This document shows, piece by piece, positions 25,060 to 33,740 of a stretch of 64,000 nucleotides of DNA (position 1 is its first letter; each line of letters begins with the position of its first letter). This DNA comes from Nocardiopsis kunsanensis DSM 44524 (lineage in GTDB: Bacteria; Actinomycetota; Actinomycetes; Streptosporangiales; Streptosporangiaceae). Made by a program: the position numbers and the translations under genes. The DNA lies in contig NZ_ANAY01000006.1 in the NCBI RefSeq assembly GCF_000340965.1, positions 186,001-250,000 of the forward strand, given 5' to 3'. The notes below the pieces were generated by a model. That model was not told the DNA's origin. It saw only the letters and a list, made by a program, of their open reading frames with translations, and searched no databases.

Positions 25060-26553
25060 ATGAGTCAGCAGTACATCGCCGCGATCGACCAAGGCACCAC
25101 GTCGAGCCGCTGCATTCTCTTCGACAGGGACGGACGCATCGTCTCCGTCGATCAACGTGAACACAGGCAGATCTTCCCCAAGCCGGGGTGGGTCGAACAC
25201 GACCCCAAGGAGCTGTGGGCCAACGTCGAGGTCGTTCTCCAGGAGGCCGTCCAGAAGAGCGACATCACCCCCGAGCAGGTCGCGGCGATCGGCATCACCA
25301 ACCAGCGTGAGACGACCGTCATCTGGGACAAGGAGACCGGCGAGCCGGTCTACAACGCGATCGTCTGGCAGGACACGCGCACCGACGAGATCACGCGCGA
25401 GCTCGGGGGCGATCAGGGCCAGGACCGGTTCCGTGACATCTGCGGCCTGCCCCTGGCCACCTACTTCTCCGGCCCCAAGATCCGGTGGCTCCTCGACAAC
25501 GTCGAGGGCCTGCGCGAGCGCGCCGAACGCGGCGAGGTCCTGTTCGGCACCATCGACACCTGGGTCATCTGGAACCTCACGGGTGAGCACGTCACCGATG
25601 TGACCAACGCCGGCCGCACCATGCTCATGAACCTGCAGACACTGCAGTGGGACGACACAGTGCTCGAGGCCATGGGCATCCCGCGGGGGATCCTGCCGGA
25701 GATCCGCTCCTCCTCCGAGGTCTACGGGCAGGCCCGCGGATACCTGTCCGGTACCCCGGTCGCCTCGGCCCTGGGCGACCAGCACGCCGCGCTGTTCGGC
25801 CAGACCTGCTTCGACCCCGGCGACGTCAAGGGCACCTACGGGACGGGCACGTTCCTGGTGATGAACACCGGGACCGAGCCGATCCACTCCAAGAACGGCC
25901 TGCTCACCACCATGGGCTACAAGCTCGGTGAGGAGGACGCGGTCTACGCCCTCGAGGGCTCCATCGCCGTCACCGGGTCCCTGGTGCAGTGGCTGCGCGA
26001 CAACCTCGGCCTCATCTCCACCGCCCCGGAGGTCGAGACCCTGGCGCGCACGGTCGACGACAACGGCGGTTCCTACATCGTCCCGGCCTTCTCCGGTCTG
26101 TTCGCCCCGCACTGGCGCAGTGACGCACGCGGTGTCCTGGCGGGTCTGACCGGCTACGTGAACAAGGGCCACATCGCCCGGGCCGCGTTGGAGGCGACCG
26201 CGTGGCAGACCCGCGAGGTCGTCGACGCGATGAACGCGGACTCCGACATCGACCTGACCACGCTCAAGGTCGACGGGGGCATGACCGCCAACAACCTGCT
26301 CATGCAGATCCTGTCGGACGTGCTCGGCGCCGAAGTGGTGCGCCCCATGGTCGCCGAGACCACCTGCCTGGGTGCCGCTTACGCCGCCGGCCTGGCCATC
26401 GGTTACTGGCCCGACATCGAAACGCTGCGCGCCAATTGGCACAAGGCCGCCGAGTGGAACGCCGAGATGGACGCCGGCAAGCGCGAAGGCGAGTACCACA
26501 ACTGGAAGAAGGCCGTGAAGCGCACTCTCGACTGGGTCGAGCACGAGGACTGA
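25060..26553 (+). CDS. glpK: glycerol kinase
   Basis: A 497-residue FGGY-family kinase (ATP + glycerol to sn-glycerol 3-phosphate). It opens with [17 protein letters not shown], has [15 protein letters not shown] and IVWQDTRT for substrate binding, [25 protein letters not shown] in the second ATPase half, and the C-terminal [27 protein letters not shown]. All match a complete GlpK. It is cytoplasmic and the first gene of a glpK-glpF transcript, the reverse of the Streptomyces glpF-glpK order. Confidence 0.96.
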   Translation: MSQQYIAAIDQGTTSSRCILFDRDGRIVSVDQREHRQIFPKPGWVEHDPKELWANVEVVLQEAVQKSDITPEQVAAIGITNQRETTVIWDKETGEPVYNAIVWQDTRTDEITRELGGDQGQDRFRDICGLPLATYFSGPKIRWLLDNVEGLRERAERGEVLFGTIDTWVIWNLTGEHVTDVTNAGRTMLMNLQTLQWDDTVLEAMGIPRGILPEIRSSSEVYGQARGYLSGTPVASALGDQHAALFGQTCFDPGDVKGTYGTGTFLVMNTGTEPIHSKNGLLTTMGYKLGEEDAVYALEGSIAVTGSLVQWLRDNLGLISTAPEVETLARTVDDNGGSYIVPAFSGLFAPHWRSDARGVLAGLTGYVNKGHIARAALEATAWQTREVVDAMNADSDIDLTTLKVDGGMTANNLLMQILSDVLGAEVVRPMVAETTCLGAAYAAGLAIGYWPDIETLRANWHKAAEWNAEMDAGKREGEYHNWKKAVKRTLDWVEHED

Positions 26554-26600
26554 GTCCTGCCCGGGCACCGTCCCCTGCGGTGACCGGGACCCCTACCCCC

Positions 26601-26620
26601 GGAGCGCGCTGAGGCGCTCC
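26601..26620 (+). other. small hairpin between glpK and glpF
   Basis: GGAGCGC (26601-26607) and GCGCTCC (26614-26620) form a 7-bp stem with a 6-base loop, 39 bases before the glpF start. It may tune glpF expression or mRNA stability. Confidence 0.35.
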
Positions 26621-26658
26621 AGCCCGTCTCACGGCCCCGCACGGGGCGGAGGAACCCA

Positions 26659-27411
26659 ATGGTGTATCTAGCGGAGTTCATCGGAACCGCGATCCTGACG
26701 CTGCTCGGTTGCGGCGTCGTCGCCGGTGTCACTCTGGCCAAGTCCAAGGCCAACGCGGCCGGCTGGATCGTGGTCACGTTCGGTTGGGGCATGGCTGTGG
26801 CGATGGCGGTCTACGTCGTCGGCGCCACCAGCGGTGCCCACATCAACCCGGCCGTCACCCTCGGTCTGGCCAGTATCGGCGACTTCGGATGGGCGCAGGT
26901 GCCCGGCTACATCGCCGCGCAGGTGGCGGGCGGTTTCACCGGTGCCGTCCTGGTCTACCTGGCCTACTTCGCCCACTGGAAGATCACCGACGACCCCGAC
27001 GGCAAGCTCGGGGTCTTCGGTACCGCTCCGGGCGTGCGCAACCCGATCGCCAACCTCGCCACCGAGATCATCGGTACCGCGATGCTCCTGTTGGGCATCC
27101 TCGGCATCGGCGCGAACGAGGGTTCGGTCTCGGTCGAGAACGGGGCCCAGCTGACCGACTTCTTCTCGAACGGTATCGCGCCGTTGTTGACCGGTCTGCT
27201 GGTCTTCGCGATCGGCCTGTCCCTGGGCGGCCCCACCGGCTACGCGATCAACCCGGCCCGTGACCTGGGTCCGCGTATCGCGCACGCGCTCCTGCCCATT
27301 CCGGGCAAGGGCGGTTCGGACTGGGGTTACTCCTGGATCCCGATCGTGGGCCCGGTCATCGGCGGTGTCATCGGTGCCTGGATCTGGTACCTCACCGGGT
27401 TCGGTGCCTGA
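26659..27411 (+). CDS. glpF: glycerol facilitator (aquaglyceroporin, MIP family)
   Basis: A 250-residue MIP channel with six membrane helices and both NPA boxes: GAHINPAVTLG (NPA 63-65) and YAINPARDLGPR (198-200). The Asp after NPAR in the second box and the length (about 250-280 for glycerol facilitators) mark it as a glycerol-conducting member rather than a water-selective aquaporin. It lets glycerol diffuse in so that GlpK, encoded just upstream, can trap it. The start ATG follows GGAGGAACCC. Confidence 0.95.
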   Translation: MVYLAEFIGTAILTLLGCGVVAGVTLAKSKANAAGWIVVTFGWGMAVAMAVYVVGATSGAHINPAVTLGLASIGDFGWAQVPGYIAAQVAGGFTGAVLVYLAYFAHWKITDDPDGKLGVFGTAPGVRNPIANLATEIIGTAMLLLGILGIGANEGSVSVENGAQLTDFFSNGIAPLLTGLLVFAIGLSLGGPTGYAINPARDLGPRIAHALLPIPGKGGSDWGYSWIPIVGPVIGGVIGAWIWYLTGFGA

Positions 27412-27428
27412 ACCCCTCCCACACACGA

Positions 27429-27470
27429 AGAACGCCCCCGGCGGGACCGAGGTCCTACCGGGGGCGTTCT
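27429..27470. terminator. bidirectional terminator between glpF and cspA
   Basis: AGAACGCCCCCGG (27429-27441) and CCGGGGGCGTTCT (27458-27470) form a perfect 13-bp stem, with a further GGACC/GGTCC pairing in the loop, followed by GTTT on the plus strand. It lies between convergent genes and should end both transcripts. Confidence 0.8.
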
Positions 27471-27515
27471 GTTTCGCTCATGTTCCCCGCGGGGCGGGGA
27501 TCAGCGCGTCATCTC

Positions 27516-27719
27516 TCAGATGCCGGCGACGTTGTCCGCCTGCGGGCCACGCGAGCCCTGGACGATGTCGAACTCCACGCGCTGGTTCTCCTCCAGGTTA
27601 CGGAAGCCCGTGCCCTGGATCGCGCTGTAGTGGACGAAGGCGTCCGGGCCGCCGTCGTCGGGGGAGATGAAGCCGAAGCCCTTCTCGCCGTTGAACCACT
27701 TCACAGTTCCCTGAGCCAT
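27516..27719 (-). CDS. cold-shock protein (CspA family)
   Basis: A 67-residue single cold-shock domain that binds single-stranded RNA and DNA. It has [15 protein letters not shown] with RNP1 KGFGFI (13-18) and RNP2 in DAFVHYSAI (27-34), and ends [15 protein letters not shown] as in actinobacterial CspA proteins. GGAGAG lies a few bases before the ATG. The upstream 120 bases are gene-free and end in an AT-rich block (27838-27880), consistent with a long 5' leader typical of cold-shock mRNAs. Confidence 0.95.
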   Translation of the reverse strand: MAQGTVKWFNGEKGFGFISPDDGGPDAFVHYSAIQGTGFRNLEENQRVEFDIVQGSRGPQADNVAGI

Positions 27720-27999
27720 GTTCTCTCCTTCAGCTCTTCGGGCGCGGGTGCGTCACTCACACCCGCCAATTGCCGCGAGCCGGCCCACAAGGAACCGCCC
27801 GCCGGTCACAAACTCCGCGGGCGTGTCACCAACTGCGAAATTCAACGACTAACAATCTGATCAGAATCTATCACAGACACCGGGGCCTGGCCCGGGTTTT
27901 CGTGTGGGGACAGCCACCGTGGCCACGGGAATACCCGGGACCCGGTCCCGCACCCCGCTGACCGGCCCGGATCCCGGAAGCTCCCGGCACGAGCCCCGC
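27720..27999 (-). promoter_or_regulatory. cspA leader and promoter region
   Basis: This 280-base gap has no gene. The AT-rich block at about 27838-27880 (read leftward it contains TAGATT and TTGTTA-like hexamers) is the likely cspA promoter, giving a leader of roughly 110-150 bases. Exact boxes cannot be fixed by eye. Confidence 0.35.
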
Positions 28000-28911
28000 T
28001 CACCCCTGGTCGGCACCGACGAAGTGCCCTTCCCCGACCTCGACCATGGGCGCGGAGTCGTCGCCCTCGACCAGGGTCGGCAACCGCACCGGCTCCGGCT
28101 CCTCCGCGGCCAGCTGGGCGTCGACCTCCGCCCAGCTCCGGTGGAGCTGGGGCACGCACGAGAGCAGGTGCCGGCTGTAGGGGTGCCGCGGGTCGTCGAA
28201 GACCTCGCGGGTGGGCCCCATCTCGGCGACGGCGCCCTTGCGCAGGATGACCGTGGTGTCGCTGACGTAGGTGCCCAGGGACAGGTCGTGGGTGACGAAG
28301 AGGATGCCGAGCCCGCGTTCCTTGAGGTCGGCGAGCAGGTTGAGCACGTCGATGCGGGTGGAGGCGTCGAGCATGCTGATGACCTCGTCCGCCACCAGCA
28401 TCCGGATGTCCAGCAACAGCGCCCGGGCGATGAGCAGCCGTTGGAGCTGTCCGCCGCTGAGCTGGTGCGGGTACTTGCCGAGGACGTTGTCCGGGTCCAG
28501 GCGCACCGTGCGCAGCGAGGAGACGACCCGGTCGCGCCAGTCGGCGTCGGAGACGTCCGGGAAGTAGGAGGAACGGATCATCGTCAGGACCCGGTCGGCC
28601 TTGAAGATCGGGTTGAAGCAGCTGAAGGGGTCCTGGAAGACCCCCTGCACCCGCCGGTGGTACTCCTTCTTCGCGCGAAAGCTCTTGATGGTGCTGATGT
28701 CGGTGCCCTCGAAGGTGATCCGCCCCGAGGTGGGGCGGGTCAGGCCCAGGACCATCTTGCCGAGGGTGCTCTTGCCGCTGCCGCTCTCGCCGATGAGCGA
28801 GACGACCTCGCCGGGGCGCACCGTCAGATCGACGTCGCGGACCGCGCGCTTGCGGCCGCCGCCGAAGGCGCCCACCCGGTAGACCTTGTGCACGTGACTG
28901 AGTTCGAGCAC
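28000..28911 (-). CDS. SBP5-type ABC importer ATPase, second subunit (DppF-like)
   Basis: A 303-residue ATPase with Walker A GESGSGKS (41-48), Q-loop GVFQDPFSCFNPIFK, signature LSGGQLQRLLIARAL and H-loop THDLSLGTY. Walker B reads MLVADEVISMLD, with Val where most relatives have Pro. It lacks the Cys-rich C-terminal extension of peptide OppF proteins, ending instead in an acidic tail. GTG 28911 starts one base after the stop of the partner ATPase, with GAGGAG upstream. It is the last gene of the second importer operon; given the operators upstream, the load is probably an oligosaccharide. Confidence 0.88.
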   Translation of the reverse strand: MLELSHVHKVYRVGAFGGGRKRAVRDVDLTVRPGEVVSLIGESGSGKSTLGKMVLGLTRPTSGRITFEGTDISTIKSFRAKKEYHRRVQGVFQDPFSCFNPIFKADRVLTMIRSSYFPDVSDADWRDRVVSSLRTVRLDPDNVLGKYPHQLSGGQLQRLLIARALLLDIRMLVADEVISMLDASTRIDVLNLLADLKERGLGILFVTHDLSLGTYVSDTTVILRKGAVAEMGPTREVFDDPRHPYSRHLLSCVPQLHRSWAEVDAQLAAEEPEPVRLPTLVEGDDSAPMVEVGEGHFVGADQG

Positions 28912-28912
28912 G

Positions 28913-29866
28913 TCACTCCTCTCCCGTCTTCCAGCACGCCGACCAGTGGCCGGGTGCGGTCTCCACGAGCGGGGGCCGCTCGACGCACTTGTCGAAGGCC
29001 ATCGGGCAGCGGGCCCGGAACCGGCACCCGGTCGGCGGGTCGAGCAGGCCGGGCGGGGTGCCCGGGATGCCCTGCAGACGCTCGCCGGAGGTCGAGCCCA
29101 CCTCGGGCAGGGCCGAGAGGAGCATCCGGGTGTAGGGGTGGCGGGGCTCGGAGACGATCGAGGCGGCCGGTCCCTTCTCCGCCACGTGCCCGGCGTACAT
29201 CACCATGATCGTGTCGGCGATCTGGTACACGAGCGAGACGTCGTGGGTCACGAACACCATGCTGCGCACGTAGCCCCGGTCGCGGAACTCCACGAGGGAC
29301 TCGGCGACCGAACGCTGGGTGGACACGTCCAGTGCGGAGGTGACCTCGTCGGCGATGAGCAGCGAGGGGTCCAGCAGGGTCGACAGGACCATGACCACTC
29401 GCTGTTTCATACCGCCGGACAGTTCGATGGGGAACCGGCGCAGCACGTCGGGTTCGAGCCCGACCAGTTCGAGGCGGCGCCGGAGCTCGTCGGCCTTGTC
29501 GGCGGGACGCACCCCGCGGGCGCGCAGGAGCTCGTCGATCATCCGGCCGATCCGGCGCGTGGGGTTGAGGGCGCTCATCGCGTACTGGGGGATGAGCGAG
29601 ACCTCGTGGAAACGCAGCGGTACCATCGCCTTGTCGTCGGCGATCGGCATCTCGCGGCCGTCGAGCCGGACACTCCCGCCGGCGTGGTGCATCCGCGAGT
29701 CCAGACGGATCAGACTCTTGCCGAGGGTGGATTTCCCACAACCGGACTCCCCTGCCAGACCCATGATCTCGCCGTCCTCGAGGGAGAACGTGACACCGTC
29801 GAGGGCGTGCACGTTTCCGCGCAGGGTCCGGTAATGGACCTTCAGGTCGTTCACTTGCAGGCTCAT
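28913..29866 (-). CDS. SBP5-type ABC importer ATPase, first subunit (DppD-like)
   Basis: A 317-residue ATPase with Walker A GESGCGKS (39-46), Q-loop LIPQYAMSALNP, signature LSGGMKQRVVMVLS, Walker B LLIADEVTSALD (again Val for Pro), H-loop THDVSLVYQ and the C-terminal GCRFRARCPMAFDKC. The Gln-Tyr in place of the usual Gln-Asp after the Q-loop is uncommon in peptide transporters. Its ATG shares a base with the stop of the permease gene (TGATG). Confidence 0.88.
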   Translation of the reverse strand: MSLQVNDLKVHYRTLRGNVHALDGVTFSLEDGEIMGLAGESGCGKSTLGKSLIRLDSRMHHAGGSVRLDGREMPIADDKAMVPLRFHEVSLIPQYAMSALNPTRRIGRMIDELLRARGVRPADKADELRRRLELVGLEPDVLRRFPIELSGGMKQRVVMVLSTLLDPSLLIADEVTSALDVSTQRSVAESLVEFRDRGYVRSMVFVTHDVSLVYQIADTIMVMYAGHVAEKGPAASIVSEPRHPYTRMLLSALPEVGSTSGERLQGIPGTPPGLLDPPTGCRFRARCPMAFDKCVERPPLVETAPGHWSACWKTGEE

Positions 29867-30774
29867 CACAGCTCCCGCAGCTTGGGGTTGAACACTTCGT
29901 CCAATCCGACGTTGAGGATGTACATCGATCCGACGATGACGGTGATCGCCAGTCCCGGTGGAACGAACCACCACCACAGGCCCAGTTGCAGGGCGCTCCA
30001 GGCCACCGCGTTCTCCAGCATCAGTCCGAGGGAGACCCCGTCGGTGGGTCCGAGCCCGATGAAGTCCAGGCCGGCGGCGGTCAGTACGGCGCCGCCGAAC
30101 AGCAGGATGAAACTCATGACCAGGTAGGAGCTCATGTTCGGGGCGATCTCGGTGGTGATGATGCGCCAGGTGCGTCGTCCGCTGAGGCGGGCCAGGTCCA
30201 CGTACTCGCGTGTGGCCAGTGACAGGGCCTGGGCACGGACGGCACGGGCCGCCCAGGGCCAGGTCGTGAGGCCGATGAAGACGGCCTGGACGACGAGTCC
30301 GCGTGCGTCGAGATAGGCCACGGCGATGATGAGCACGACCAGAGCGGGCAGGACCAGCACCACGTTGGTGAGCATGTTGAGGACCTCGTCGACGATCCCG
30401 CCGCGGTAGCCGGCGAGGAACCCGATCGCGGTACCGATGAGGAAGGCGACGCCCCCGCCGAGTATCCCGATGAGGAAGGTCGAGCGGATCCCGTACACGA
30501 ACTGGGCCCACACGTCCTGCCCGAAAGTGGTGGTGCCGAGCCAGTACTCGCCGCTGGGCGGCCGGCTCTGCGGTCCCACGTACTGGTTGGGGCCGTGGTC
30601 GACGAAGAGCGGTCCGATGATCCCGAGCAGCAGGAACCCGAGCACCAGCGTCAGGCCGATGAGGAGTTTGGGGTTGCGTCGGGCGAAGTGGAGGGCCTCG
30701 GAGCCCCGGCGTTCCCCGGACGGTCCGGGGGCGGATCCGGGGGTGGCCCCCGATGCTCCGGCGATATTGCTCAT
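29866..30774 (-). CDS. SBP5-type ABC importer permease (DppC-like)
   Basis: A 302-residue permease of the OppC/DppC type: N-terminal tail, RRNPKLLIGL before helix 1, periplasmic PSGEYWLGTTTFGQDVWAQF, the coupling loop EYVDLARLSGRRTWRIITTEIAPN, and the tail GLDEVFNPKLREL. The ATG overlaps the stop of the other permease by ATGA. It pairs with the DppB-like subunit to form the channel. Confidence 0.9.
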   Translation of the reverse strand: MSNIAGASGATPGSAPGPSGERRGSEALHFARRNPKLLIGLTLVLGFLLLGIIGPLFVDHGPNQYVGPQSRPPSGEYWLGTTTFGQDVWAQFVYGIRSTFLIGILGGGVAFLIGTAIGFLAGYRGGIVDEVLNMLTNVVLVLPALVVLIIAVAYLDARGLVVQAVFIGLTTWPWAARAVRAQALSLATREYVDLARLSGRRTWRIITTEIAPNMSSYLVMSFILLFGGAVLTAAGLDFIGLGPTDGVSLGLMLENAVAWSALQLGLWWWFVPPGLAITVIVGSMYILNVGLDEVFNPKLREL

Positions 30775-31766
30775 GAGGAGCCTCCCGTCATCTGCACCCG
30801 GGTCCGCGGATCGATCAGCACGTAGACGATGTCGATGACGAAGTTGGCGATGAGCACCCCGACGACCACGAACAGGAAGATCCCCTGGAGCAGGAAGAAG
30901 TCACGATTGTCGAGGGAGTCGAGGACGAGAGTGCCCAGGCCCGGGTAGTTGAAGACGATCTCGGTCAGCAGGGCGCCGGTGATGATGGTGCCGAGCTGCA
31001 CGGCCAGGCCGGTGATCTGGGGCAGCATCGCGTTGCGGAACGCGTAGCGCCGCACGAGCCGGCGGGGTGCCCCGAGCGCGTGGAGATAGGTGGCGTAGTC
31101 GGCCTCCAGCTCGTAGATGATCATGTTGCGCATGCCGATCGCCCACCCGCCGAGCGCGACGACGAACATGGACAGGAACGGCAGGAACCAGTGGGTGATC
31201 AGGCTGGAGACGAACTCCCAGTTGGCGCCGGGGGTGAGGGCGAGGCTGTAACCGCCCGCGGTGGGGAAGACGCCGGCGACGATGCCCAGGCTCCACACCA
31301 TGAGCAGTGCCAGCCACATGTACGGGGTGGCGGTGAGGACGTAACCCACCGGCAGGATGCTGTTGTCGAGAAACTTGCTGCGGGCGGCGAAGGCACCGAA
31401 CCGGTTGCCCACGATCCAACTCAGGACGATCGCGGGAACCAGCAGCGCCAGGGTGAAGGGCACCGCGCGCAGGATGACGTCGACGACGGGCTCGGGGTAG
31501 AGCATGACACTGATGCCCAGGTCACCGCGGAGCAGACCGGCCCAGAAGCTCAGGTACTGCTCGTGCAGCGGTGCGTCGAGGCCGAAGACCTCGTTGTAGT
31601 AGGCGGTCATACGTTCGAGGGCTTCGGGGTCGCTGATGGATCCCCGGTTGAGCATGCTCCGGACGGGGTCGCCGGGCATGAAGCGCGGGATCATCCAGTT
31701 GATGGTCACCGCAACGATGAAGGTGAGGGCGTAGACGAAGAGTTTGCGTCCCATGTAGCGCCACAC
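30771..31766 (-). CDS. SBP5-type ABC importer permease (DppB-like)
   Basis: A 331-residue permease with six membrane helices: N-terminus MWRYMGRKLFVYALTF, periplasmic PRFMPGDPV, coupling loop DYATYLHALGAPRRLVRRYAFRNAMLPQI and the terminal DPRTRVQM. GTG 31766 is preferred over ATG 31754 because GGGAGG lies 5 bases before the GTG and the family starts with MWR-type sequences. It is separated from the binding-protein gene by a strong hairpin. Confidence 0.9.
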   Translation of the reverse strand: MWRYMGRKLFVYALTFIVAVTINWMIPRFMPGDPVRSMLNRGSISDPEALERMTAYYNEVFGLDAPLHEQYLSFWAGLLRGDLGISVMLYPEPVVDVILRAVPFTLALLVPAIVLSWIVGNRFGAFAARSKFLDNSILPVGYVLTATPYMWLALLMVWSLGIVAGVFPTAGGYSLALTPGANWEFVSSLITHWFLPFLSMFVVALGGWAIGMRNMIIYELEADYATYLHALGAPRRLVRRYAFRNAMLPQITGLAVQLGTIITGALLTEIVFNYPGLGTLVLDSLDNRDFFLLQGIFLFVVVGVLIANFVIDIVYVLIDPRTRVQMTGGSS

Positions 31767-31795
31767 ACGAACCTCCCGGTGATGGGGATGGAGGG

Positions 31796-31825
31796 GTGCC
31801 CCGGCCCGGTCACGGGCCGGGGCAC
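31796..31825 (-). terminator. intra-operon hairpin after the second binding-protein gene (attenuator)
   Basis: GTGCCCCGGCCCG (31796-31808) and CGGGCCGGGGCAC (31813-31825) form a perfect 13-bp stem with a GTCA loop, 7 bases after the binding-protein stop and before the permease gene. Confidence 0.65.
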
Positions 31826-31831
31826 GGCGGG

Positions 31832-33526
31832 CTACTGGGCGGCGGGCTCGATCTCGGCGAGGGTCCTGATGGCGCCCAGTTCGAACCAGTCGTTCCACAT
31901 GGTGCCGGGGTGGTGGGGGCCGTCGGCCTCACTGGGCCAGTTGGTCCAGACGGTGTCGCTGGTCTGCGACCAGAGGCCGTTGTACCAGAGGGGGATGGCG
32001 GGGTTCTCGGCCAGCTGGATCTCCTGGATCTCGGCAGCGATCTCTGCCATGGCCTCGTCGTCCTCCGCGGGTACCTCGGCGAGCTGCTCGACCAGTCCCC
32101 AGGCCTCCTCGTTCTCGTGGCGTTGGAAGTTGGCCGTGGTCTGGTCCTCACGCAGGGGCAGTTCGAAGAGGTACTCGTAGTAGGTCCACGGGGTGTTGCT
32201 GAGCTGTACCTCGTTGTTGAGGGCCAGGTCGTACTCGCCGCTGTTGCGGTTCTCGACGAGGAGCTTCTCGTCGGGGAAGGCCGGTTCGATGTTGATGCCG
32301 ACGTCCTGGGCGTTGTCGGCGATGACCCGGGCGGCCTCCATCCAGTCGGTCCAGCCCGAGGGCACCTCCAGGCTCAGGCTGATCGGGTCGCCGTCGGGGG
32401 TCTCGACGAAACCGTCGCCGTCCTCGTCGGTGTAGCCGGCCTCCTCCAGGATCTCCGCGGCCCTGTCGGGGTCGAAGGTGAAGCCCTCCTCCTCGACGAG
32501 GTCGTGGTCGATGTAGTCGTCCCATTCGGGCAGCAGGCCGGTGGGGTTCGCGGGTTCGACGAGGTTGGAGTAGGGGCCCTCGATGATCTGTTGGAGGTCG
32601 ACGGTGTGGGCGAGGGCGTCGCGGAAGGCGGCGTCGCCGAGGGGCTCGCGCTCGTGGTTGGGGACGAGCCAGACCGTGTTGGCGCTGCGCATGTAGGGCG
32701 GCTCGTCGTAGTAGCTGGTGATCGCCTCGTTGCTTTCCAGGACCTGATCGATGCCGGGCAGGAAATTGTTGGACATGTCGACCTCGTTCTGGTCGAGCAT
32801 GCCCATGGTGATCTCGTTGGAGGTGTTGACGATGTCGACGATGTAGCGCGGCTGCATCTCCAGGCCGAGGGCCTCGGTGCCCCACCAGGCGTCGTTGCGT
32901 TCCCAGACCATACGGTCGTCGGTGCTGGACTCGTAGGCGTAGGGGCCGGTACCGACGGGGTCCTCGTTGGGGTTGTCGGTGACCGTCTCCTCGTCCATGC
33001 CGGCCCAGACGTGGGCGGGCACGATGGCCTCGTTGTAGGCCCAGTTCATCCACTCCTGAGGCCGGTTGTCCTCGAAGGTGACGGTGACCTCGTGCTCACC
33101 GGTGGCCTCGACCGACTCGGTCATGTCGTAGATGTTGCCGTAGTGCACGGCGTCGTGAGCCCCGAGTTCGAGGGTGGCTACGACGTCCTCCGCCGTGAAG
33201 GGCTCTCCGTCGTTCCACTCCACGCCCTCGCGCAGGGTGATGACGTGGACGTTCTCCTCGGTCCACTCGTCGCTCTCGGCGAGCCAGGGTTCGTACTCGT
33301 TCTCCTCCGGGTCGTAATGGAAGAGCGACTCGTAGACCAGGCCCTTGGTGCCTACGGCGAACAGGCCGGGCATGAGGGGGTTCCAGTTCACCGGGGGTCC
33401 CCACGCGGTGCCCGTGGTGTAGAGGGTCTCGTCTCGGGGGTAGCCGCCCGTTCCTTCGTCGTCGGAGCAGGCGGTGGCGACAAGGGCCACAGCCACCAGT
33501 GCGGCCGGAAGCCGCAGGGATCTCAT
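31832..33526 (-). CDS. ABC importer substrate-binding lipoprotein (SBP family 5), probable oligosaccharide binder
   Basis: A 564-residue lipoprotein: signal peptide ending LVATAC with lipid-modified C20, then SBP_bac_5 features (WNPLMPGLFAVGTKGLVYESLFHYD, ITLREGVEWNDGEPFTAEDVV, DPVGTGPYAYESS). The C-terminal half is rich in Trp and acidic residues (for example WTDWMEA, IPLWYNGLWSQTSDTVWTNWP), a composition common in sugar-oligomer-binding members such as cello-oligosaccharide binders; that is inference. ATG 33526 follows AAGGAGG. Its promoter carries a CelR/CebR-type palindrome and a second LacI-type site. Confidence 0.85.
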   Translation of the reverse strand: MRSLRLPAALVAVALVATACSDDEGTGGYPRDETLYTTGTAWGPPVNWNPLMPGLFAVGTKGLVYESLFHYDPEENEYEPWLAESDEWTEENVHVITLREGVEWNDGEPFTAEDVVATLELGAHDAVHYGNIYDMTESVEATGEHEVTVTFEDNRPQEWMNWAYNEAIVPAHVWAGMDEETVTDNPNEDPVGTGPYAYESSTDDRMVWERNDAWWGTEALGLEMQPRYIVDIVNTSNEITMGMLDQNEVDMSNNFLPGIDQVLESNEAITSYYDEPPYMRSANTVWLVPNHEREPLGDAAFRDALAHTVDLQQIIEGPYSNLVEPANPTGLLPEWDDYIDHDLVEEEGFTFDPDRAAEILEEAGYTDEDGDGFVETPDGDPISLSLEVPSGWTDWMEAARVIADNAQDVGINIEPAFPDEKLLVENRNSGEYDLALNNEVQLSNTPWTYYEYLFELPLREDQTTANFQRHENEEAWGLVEQLAEVPAEDDEAMAEIAAEIQEIQLAENPAIPLWYNGLWSQTSDTVWTNWPSEADGPHHPGTMWNDWFELGAIRTLAEIEPAAQ

Positions 33527-33587
33527 CTCGAATCCTCCTTCCACCCGGCGGCCCTCGGGGGGTGGATCCTCGGAGCGCCACCTGGGT

Positions 33588-33601
33588 TGGGAGCGCTCCC
33601 A
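33588..33601. promoter_or_regulatory. CelR/CebR-type operator TGGGAGCGCTCCCA
   Basis: A perfect 14-bp palindrome, 62 bases before the binding-protein start. It is identical to the operator described for the LacI-family cellulose/cellobiose regulators CelR (Thermobifida fusca) and CebR (Streptomyces). This is the only copy I found in the window. Confidence 0.8.
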
Positions 33602-33624
33602 GAGCGGGGGCGAGGGAGCCCTTG

Positions 33625-33638
33625 CTGAACCGGGTAAG
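33625..33638. promoter_or_regulatory. second LacI-type site, near-copy of the regulator's own palindrome
   Basis: CTGAACCGGGTAAG matches 12 of 14 bases of the perfect palindrome CTGAACCGGTTCAG at 34788. It lies 37 bp upstream of the CelR-type site (start to start), so the importer promoter may be bound by two LacI-family proteins. Confidence 0.55.
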
Positions 33639-33740
33639 TGACGTCAACGACAACACGGGGGCTCGAAGGGCGTCAATCCCCGACCTCTGCCTGTTACTCG
33701 CTTGTGACGCGGGACTTCGTTCCGGAGCACACGGGCGGGG

